Made by a program: the position numbers and the translations under genes. From contig NZ_CP108462.1 in NCBI RefSeq assembly GCF_036226365.1, positions 3,638,501 through 3,702,500 of the forward strand: 64,000 bases of DNA, written 5' to 3'. Under the pieces are notes generated by a model. The model made no database searches and was not told where the DNA came from. It saw nothing but the letters and a program-made list of their open reading frames with translations. Positions 59,274-64,000 of this stretch are shown in pieces (within the stretch, counting starts at the first letter, position 1; every line of letters starts with the position of its first letter). Source of the stretch: Streptomyces sp. NBC_01262. GTDB lineage: Bacteria > Actinomycetota > Actinomycetes > Streptomycetales > Streptomycetaceae.

Positions 59274-60349
59274 TTCTTGGAGTACACCCCCTGCTCGCCC
59301 AGCATGTGGGCGACCTTGTTGGCGAGCAGTACGAGCAGCAAGCTGAGCACGCCCTTGAAGAGCCCGGCGGCGGCCGCGTAGGAGTAGTCGCCGGTGCGAA
59401 TGCCCACGTACCAGACGTAGGTGTCCAGGATTTCCGAGGCGCCCGGGCCCACCGCGTCGCGCTGGAGCAGGATCTGCTCGAAGCCGACGGTGAGCGAGTC
59501 GCCGACGCGCAGGACCAGCAGCAGCGCGATGACCGGCCGCAGCGCGGGCAGCGTCACATGCCACATCCGGCGCCAGCGGTTGGCGCCGTCCACCGCTGCC
59601 GCCTCGTACAGCTCGCCGTTCACGGCGGACAGGGCGGCGAGGAAGACGATGACGCCCCACCCCGCGTCCTTCCACACCGACTGGGCGGTGACCAGGAACT
59701 TGAACACGCTCGGGTTGGTCATCAGGTCGAAGCCGTTGTACCCGTGCTGCCGCAGGGTCTGGGCGATCAGCCCGGCGCCGCCGAACATCTGCTGGAAGAC
59801 GGTGATGACCAGCACCCAGGAGAAGAAGTGCGGCAGATACAGCACGCCCTGGATGAAGCCGCGGAGCCGGTCGCTGATCACGCTGTTGAGCAGCAGCGCG
59901 AGCAGGATCGGGATGGGGAAGAAGAGGATCAGCTGCGTGAAGGTGATGCTCAGGGTGTTGAGGAGCACCTGCCAGAAGCGGTAGTCGTCGAAGATCCGCT
60001 GGAAGTTGGCGAAGCCGACGAACTGGCTGTGCAGCATGCCGCCGCCGTACACGTCGTAGTCCTGGAAGGCCACGACATTGCCCAGCAGCGGTATGTAGTT
60101 GAAGAGCAGCAGCAGCGCCATGGCCGGCAGGACCATCAGCAGCAGCGTCCGGTCCCGCCGTATTCGCTGCCAGCGCGTCGGACCGCCCGCCAGCTCCGGC
60201 CGCACCGCCGCGGCCGCCCGTTTGCGCGGACGGTCGCCTGGTCGCAGGCTCAGCCGCCGGCCGGCCGGCGCGCCGGCGGCGGCCGTGGCCGCAGCCGTGG
60301 CCCCGGCCCCGGCCTCCTCGTCGCGGGCTGTGGTGGCCCCTGCCTTCAC
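59270..60349 (-). CDS. Oligosaccharide ABC permease (LplB/MalF-type)
   Basis: 359 residues from a GTG start after GGGGAG. An Ala/Arg-rich N-terminus of about 60 residues precedes six membrane helices; the EAA loop is ELYEAAAVDGANRWRRMWHV. Partner of the permease at 58323 and of the binding lipoprotein at 60462, in one operon with the GH74 gene. No ATPase gene is present locally, so MsiK or an equivalent shared ATPase is likely. Confidence 0.93.
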   Translation of the reverse strand: MKAGATTARDEEAGAGATAAATAAAGAPAGRRLSLRPGDRPRKRAAAAVRPELAGGPTRWQRIRRDRTLLLMVLPAMALLLLFNYIPLLGNVVAFQDYDVYGGGMLHSQFVGFANFQRIFDDYRFWQVLLNTLSITFTQLILFFPIPILLALLLNSVISDRLRGFIQGVLYLPHFFSWVLVITVFQQMFGGAGLIAQTLRQHGYNGFDLMTNPSVFKFLVTAQSVWKDAGWGVIVFLAALSAVNGELYEAAAVDGANRWRRMWHVTLPALRPVIALLLVLRVGDSLTVGFEQILLQRDAVGPGASEILDTYVWYVGIRTGDYSYAAAAGLFKGVLSLLLVLLANKVAHMLGEQGVYSKK

Positions 60350-60461
60350 GGTGTGCTCCCCATGTCGTACTCCGCCCCGGCCGCCGGCCGGTCATCGGGT
60401 CCGGCGGCCTGTCGTCTTTGCATCCCCCGGTATCGCATCCCCCGGTGTCGCCCGGGACCGG

Positions 60462-62126
60462 TCAGGCGCCGGAGCCGTTCTTGTCGAGCAGCTTCTGGTA
60501 CCACGCGCGCAGCTCGTCGCCACCGCTCTTGCGCCAGGTGGAGACGGCGTCCTCGACGGCGCTGACCGGCTTGCGGCCGCGCGTGATGTCCTTGCGCAGG
60601 TCGTCGAAGGGTGTGTAGAGGGAGGCGAACCGCTTCGGCTCCTGGATCTGCATGCCGAAGAACAGCGGCTTGGTCATGTGCGGGGTCTGCCGCGCCATCC
60701 AGCCCGCGTAGTCCTTCACCAGCTGCGGCTGGTCGGGGTAGGCGATGGCGGGCGGCGGGGAGGCGAAGAAGACGTACGTGGCCGGCTGGGCCTCGGCGAT
60801 GCCCGCCTTGGTACGGACCGGGACACCGTCCTTGATGTCGTAGTCGGTGCCTTCGACGCCGAAGTTCACCATCATGAACTCCTTCGTGCCGTACGGCGCG
60901 GCGGCGAAGTCGACGATGCCCAGCAGCTCCTCGATCTTGTCCGAGGGGAGGTCCTTGTTGATGAAGCTGAAGATGCCCGCCATGTCGCCCTGCCACAGCT
61001 TCGGGGCGCTGCCGTCGGGCGAGAAGTAGTCCAGGGCCTGCATGTCGAACTTCGGGTTGGCCGAGGCCTGCTCGTTGACCATGCCGTACCAGGCGCCGGT
61101 GCCGTCGCCGTAGATCAGCACCTGGCCCGAGGTGAAGCGGATCTTGGAGTCGGCGTCCTTGCCGGCCTTGGCGTCGGGGTGGACGTAACCGCCGTCGTAC
61201 AGCTTGCGGGTGAACGCCAGTGCCTCGCGGTACTCGGGCAGCTCGACCTTGTGGACCAGCTTGCCGTCCTTGAGCTGCCAGTAGTGCGGGGCGTCGAGCG
61301 GGAGCCCGTAGATGAACTGGACGCCGACCCACAGGTCGTCGAAGGCCCAGCGCTTGCTCTTGGCGTCGGTGTACTCCTTGCCGAAGGCGAGCAGGTCATC
61401 GGTGCTCTTGGGCAGCTCGGCGCCCAGGTCGTCGAGGAGGTCCTTGCGGTAGAAGATCGCGTTGCCCATCGGCGGGTTGGGCATCGGCAGGCCGCGCAGC
61501 TTCTCGCCGAAGACCGACATCTGCCAGGAGCCGGTGGGGATGTTGGCCAGGTTCGGGTACTTCTTGACCTTGTCGCCGGACAGGTACGGGCCCAGGTCGG
61601 CGAACTTCGCGCTGATGGCGTTGGGTATCTGGCCCTGGAGGTTCCAGCCCGGGATGCAGACGATGTCCGGGATGTCGCTGCCGGCCAGCACCGCGCCGAT
61701 CTTGTCCTGGTAGGTGTTGCCGTCCTGCGGGTCGAAGTCGACGGTGGCGCCCACGGCCTTGTTCATGGCCGTGTAGTACGCGTTGCCCTTCTTCGGGACC
61801 GTGCCCCAGATCGGGGTCATCGCCTTGAAGGTGCTGCCCTTGCCCGGGACGGACGGGACCGAGGTCGCCAGCGGGCTCGGGAGCTTGGTGTAGCCGGGGC
61901 TGGAGCCCTTGACGCTCGCCACGTCCGGGGTGGCCAGGTTCAGCGGCACGTAGGCCGGCAGCAGCTTCTTCAGCGCGCTGCCGGTGGCGACCGACCCCTT
62001 GCTGGAGGAGGACGTGGTGGTGGAGCACGCGGACAGCAGCGGCACCCCGCCCGCCACCGCGGCGGCGGCGACCGCCGTGGAGGCAAGGAAGGTTCTACGG
62101 CTCGGACCCTGCGGACTCGTCGGCAT
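60462..62126 (-). CDS. Oligosaccharide-binding lipoprotein (LplA-type)
   Basis: 554 residues from the ATG at 62126, after GAAGG. Twin-arginine SRRTFLAS signal and lipobox LLSAC with C34 lipidated. The mature protein is a long family-1 solute-binding protein (about 520 residues), a size typical of LplA-like binders of large oligosaccharides. First gene of the operon with both permeases and GH74, under a LacI-type operator. Substrate predicted to be xyloglucan oligosaccharides. Confidence 0.92.
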   Translation of the reverse strand: MPTSPQGPSRRTFLASTAVAAAAVAGGVPLLSACSTTTSSSSKGSVATGSALKKLLPAYVPLNLATPDVASVKGSSPGYTKLPSPLATSVPSVPGKGSTFKAMTPIWGTVPKKGNAYYTAMNKAVGATVDFDPQDGNTYQDKIGAVLAGSDIPDIVCIPGWNLQGQIPNAISAKFADLGPYLSGDKVKKYPNLANIPTGSWQMSVFGEKLRGLPMPNPPMGNAIFYRKDLLDDLGAELPKSTDDLLAFGKEYTDAKSKRWAFDDLWVGVQFIYGLPLDAPHYWQLKDGKLVHKVELPEYREALAFTRKLYDGGYVHPDAKAGKDADSKIRFTSGQVLIYGDGTGAWYGMVNEQASANPKFDMQALDYFSPDGSAPKLWQGDMAGIFSFINKDLPSDKIEELLGIVDFAAAPYGTKEFMMVNFGVEGTDYDIKDGVPVRTKAGIAEAQPATYVFFASPPPAIAYPDQPQLVKDYAGWMARQTPHMTKPLFFGMQIQEPKRFASLYTPFDDLRKDITRGRKPVSAVEDAVSTWRKSGGDELRAWYQKLLDKNGSGA

Positions 62127-62273
62127 AGCGTCAACCCTTCGTGGCGCGCCAATACACACGGCGGGGCTGCCGCCGGTCGGCATCTTCTGTGGGAGGTGCT
62201 GGCGTAACGGAAACTGGGTGAACAGAAGCGGTCTTCGAGCACAGGTGGGACACCCGCTGCCACCGCCTTTGGT

Positions 62274-62285
62274 CGAAGCGCTTCG
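62274..62285. promoter_or_regulatory. LacI-type operator at the ABC/GH74 operon promoter
   Basis: CGAAGCGCTTCG, perfect palindrome, downstream of the leftward promoter at 62297-62325. Confidence 0.78.
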
Positions 62286-62296
62286 ATGTTGCTGCG

Positions 62297-62325
62297 AGGT
62301 TAAGCGCGAGCGACACACCGCGCAA
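62297..62325 (-). promoter_or_regulatory. Predicted promoter of the ABC/GH74 operon
   Basis: Minus strand TTGCGC (complement 62320-62325) and TAACCT (complement 62297-62302), 17-base spacer; same as the GH42 operon promoter. Confidence 0.6.
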
Positions 62326-62413
62326 GAGTCCGCTTCAAGAAACATCGGATCTGTCGGTAGATACGGGACCGACGACGACCCAAGTGGTGAGGGGGTTGTT
62401 GCCGAGTCATGTC

Positions 62414-62442
62414 TTGACAGCCCAGGTGGGAACACTCAGCAT
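62414..62442 (+). promoter_or_regulatory. Predicted promoter of the GH3 gene
   Basis: TTGACA at 62414-62419, 17-base spacer, CAGCAT at 62437-62442, directly followed by the operator at 62443. Confidence 0.6.
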
Positions 62443-62454
62443 CGAAGCGCTTCG
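62443..62454. promoter_or_regulatory. LacI-type operator at the GH3 promoter
   Basis: CGAAGCGCTTCG, perfect palindrome abutting the -10 box, identical in placement to the one at 54157. Confidence 0.78.
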
Positions 62455-62490
62455 AAACGTTTGCCGAAGATGCCACCGAGGGGACCCGGC

Positions 62491-64000
62491 GTGACCACCG
62501 ATCATTTGCCTTTCCAGGTTCAGGACCTGCCGCTGTCGAAGCGGGTCGATGACCTGCTGGGCCGCCTCACCCTGGACGAGCGCATCGCGATGCTCCACCA
62601 GTTTGCCCCATCTGTCCCCCGGCTCGGCCTGGCCGCCTTCCGCACCGGCCAGGAGGCGCTGCACGGCGTCGCCTGGATGGGTCCGGCCACCGTCTTCCCC
62701 CAGGCGGTCGGCCTCGGCGCCACCTGGAACGACGAGCTGGTACGCCGGGTCGGCGAGGCCGTCGGCAACGAGGTCCGCGCCATGCGGGGCTGGAACGAGC
62801 GCGTGGGCCTCAACGTCTGGGCCCCGACCGTCAACCTGCTGCGCGACCCGCGCTGGGGCCGCAACGAGGAGGGGTACTCCGAGGACCCGCGCCTCACCTC
62901 GGCCATCGCCACCGCGTACACCCGCGGCCTGCGCGGCGACCACCCCACGTACTGGCGCACCGCGCCCATCCTCAAGCACTGGCTCGCGCACAACAACGAG
63001 ACCGGCCGCGACATCACCTCCTCCTCCGTACGCCCCCGCGTCCTGCGCGAGTACGACCTCGAAGCCTTCCGCGGCCCCATCGAGGCGGGCACGGCGATCG
63101 GCGTCATGCCGGCGTACAACCTGGTCAACGGCCGCCCGAACCATGTGTCGCCGCTGCTGCGCGAGCAACTGCGGGCCTGGACGGACCGGGAGCTGGTGGT
63201 CTGCTCCGACGCGGGCGCGCCCTCGAACCTGGTGAACTCCGAGCACTACTACGACACCCACGAGGAGTCCACGGCAGCCTCGCTGCGCGCGGGCGTGGAC
63301 AGCTTCACCGACCACGACCAGGACTCCTCGCAGATGATCGCCCGGCTGCGCGGCGCCCTGGACAAGGGCCTGATCGACGAGTCGGACATCGACACCGCCG
63401 TGCACCGGCTGCTGAACATGCGCTTCCTGCTCGGCGAGTTCGACCCCGAGGACGACCCGTACGCGGGCATCGGCGCCGAGTCCTTCGACACCCCCGAGCA
63501 CCGGGCGCTGGCTCTGGAGGCCGCCGAGCAGGCGATCGTGCTGCTCAAGAACGACGGGCTGCTGCCGCTCACGGACCAGGGCACGGTGGCCGTCGTGGGC
63601 CTGCTCGCGGACGAGATCAAGCTCGACTGGTACAGCGGCAGCCTCATCCCCGGCCGCGGCATGTCCCTGCGCGCGGCCCTGACCGAGCGGCTCGGCGCGG
63701 ACAACGTGGTCTTCGCCGAAGGCGCCGACACCGTACGCCTGCGGGCGGCCGACGGCCGCTGGCTGCAGGTCCCGGACGTGGAGGTGGCGCACCGGGAGGA
63801 GGAAGGGTCCTTCAACCCGGCCACCGCCGAAGGCCGCACCGACCTGCCGCCGCTGACCACCGGCGACGAGCCGACCGACCTGGCGCTCATCGACTGGGGC
63901 GGCGGCGCGGTGACCCTGCGCGCGCCGAACGGGCTGTACCTGACGGTGGCGGAGGACGGTTTCGTACGGGCCGGCGCCGAGCGTCCGCACGGCTGGATCG
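62491..64000 (+). CDS. GH3 beta-glucosidase/beta-xylosidase with trefoil-like insert, partial
   Basis: 503 codons from a GTG start (GAGGGGAC upstream) and then the window ends. No signal peptide. GH3 barrel with substrate residues VNLLRDPRWGRNEEGYSEDP (115-133 region), LKHWLAHNNE, and nucleophile D240 in VVCSDAGAP. The second domain begins with AIVLLKNDGLLPL. From about residue 414, LRAADGRWLQV and VTLRAPNGLYLTVAEDGF look like fascin/trefoil repeats inserted in the second domain. The family includes beta-xylosidases and beta-glucosidases; by context it trims xyloglucan oligosaccharides inside the cell. Confidence 0.9.
   Translation, partial: MTTDHLPFQVQDLPLSKRVDDLLGRLTLDERIAMLHQFAPSVPRLGLAAFRTGQEALHGVAWMGPATVFPQAVGLGATWNDELVRRVGEAVGNEVRAMRGWNERVGLNVWAPTVNLLRDPRWGRNEEGYSEDPRLTSAIATAYTRGLRGDHPTYWRTAPILKHWLAHNNETGRDITSSSVRPRVLREYDLEAFRGPIEAGTAIGVMPAYNLVNGRPNHVSPLLREQLRAWTDRELVVCSDAGAPSNLVNSEHYYDTHEESTAASLRAGVDSFTDHDQDSSQMIARLRGALDKGLIDESDIDTAVHRLLNMRFLLGEFDPEDDPYAGIGAESFDTPEHRALALEAAEQAIVLLKNDGLLPLTDQGTVAVVGLLADEIKLDWYSGSLIPGRGMSLRAALTERLGADNVVFAEGADTVRLRAADGRWLQVPDVEVAHREEEGSFNPATAEGRTDLPPLTTGDEPTDLALIDWGGGAVTLRAPNGLYLTVAEDGFVRAGAERPHGWI

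Larger units (their letters stand above)
62127..62490. promoter_or_regulatory. Divergent control region between ABC/GH74 operon and GH3 gene
   Basis: 364 bases without a gene, with two operators and two promoters described separately. Clearly homologous to the region 53963-54194: TGTTGCTGCGAGGTTAA and GCGCAAGAG follow the leftward operator in both, and TTGACA-N17-CAnCAT precedes the rightward operator in both. The operators are 169 bases apart here and 171 in the other region. Confidence 0.8.

Noticed and set aside
1..64000. A secondary-metabolite gene cluster, prophage or insertion sequence
   Set aside because: No synthase, terpene cyclase, phage structural gene, integrase or transposase could be found.

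Overview
The window is high-GC DNA (third codon positions almost all G or C, frequent GTG and TTG starts, many Tat-type and lipobox signal peptides, DUF5753/DUF6879 regulators, ROK and LacI sugar regulators) and looks like a chromosomal segment of a Streptomyces or close relative. I see no tRNA or rRNA genes, insertion sequences or CRISPR arrays. Forty-five protein genes are supported, two of them cut by the window edges (a threonine dehydratase at the left, a GH3 glycosidase at the right).

Layout. 0-9 kb: amino-acid enzymes (ilvA, a cystathionine gamma-synthase), a MarR regulator, a sigma-like protein, and a CUT1 sugar ABC operon followed by a GH42 beta-galactosidase. 9-16 kb: a degenerate M48-like membrane protein with a helical partner, msrA, then a small cassette of DUF6879, Xre/DUF5753 regulator, HATPase and short proteins typical of streptomycete regulatory islands, then a lipoprotein. 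16-28 kb: a 2,620-residue secreted Rhs polymorphic toxin with a ricin-type lectin inserted in the Rhs repeats, a Hint self-processing domain, a C-terminal toxin of unrecognised type and an overlapping SUKH-like immunity gene. Divergent from it is a secreted DNRLRE/FG-GAP protein. 28-30 kb: a peptidoglycan-recognition amidase and two small genes. 30-39 kb: two paralogous secreted S8 proteases in opposite orientation flanking a LacI regulator. 39-45 kb: two tandem copies of a MacB/FtsX-type permease plus ATPase pair and a proline-rich membrane protein.

45-64 kb is the most coherent region and reads as a xyloglucan-utilisation locus: xylA/xylB with a ROK regulator, secreted GH12 and GH74 endo-glucanases/xyloglucanases, intracellular-looking GH95 alpha-fucosidase, GH42 beta-galactosidase and GH3 enzyme, an oligosaccharide ABC importer, and an APH-fold kinase. 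Two divergent promoter regions here are paralogous to each other. Each has two promoters, and each promoter carries a palindromic operator (core GAAGCGCTTC). The same palindrome occurs twice at the promoter of the LacI gene at 34 kb, which links that distant regulator to the locus.

How it may work (inference): GH12/GH74 cut the xyloglucan backbone outside the cell, the ABC system imports decorated oligosaccharides, GH95, GH42 and GH3 remove fucose, galactose and xylose/glucose inside, and xylA/xylB feed xylose to the pentose phosphate pathway. An alpha-xylosidase (GH31) would be expected just beyond the right edge.
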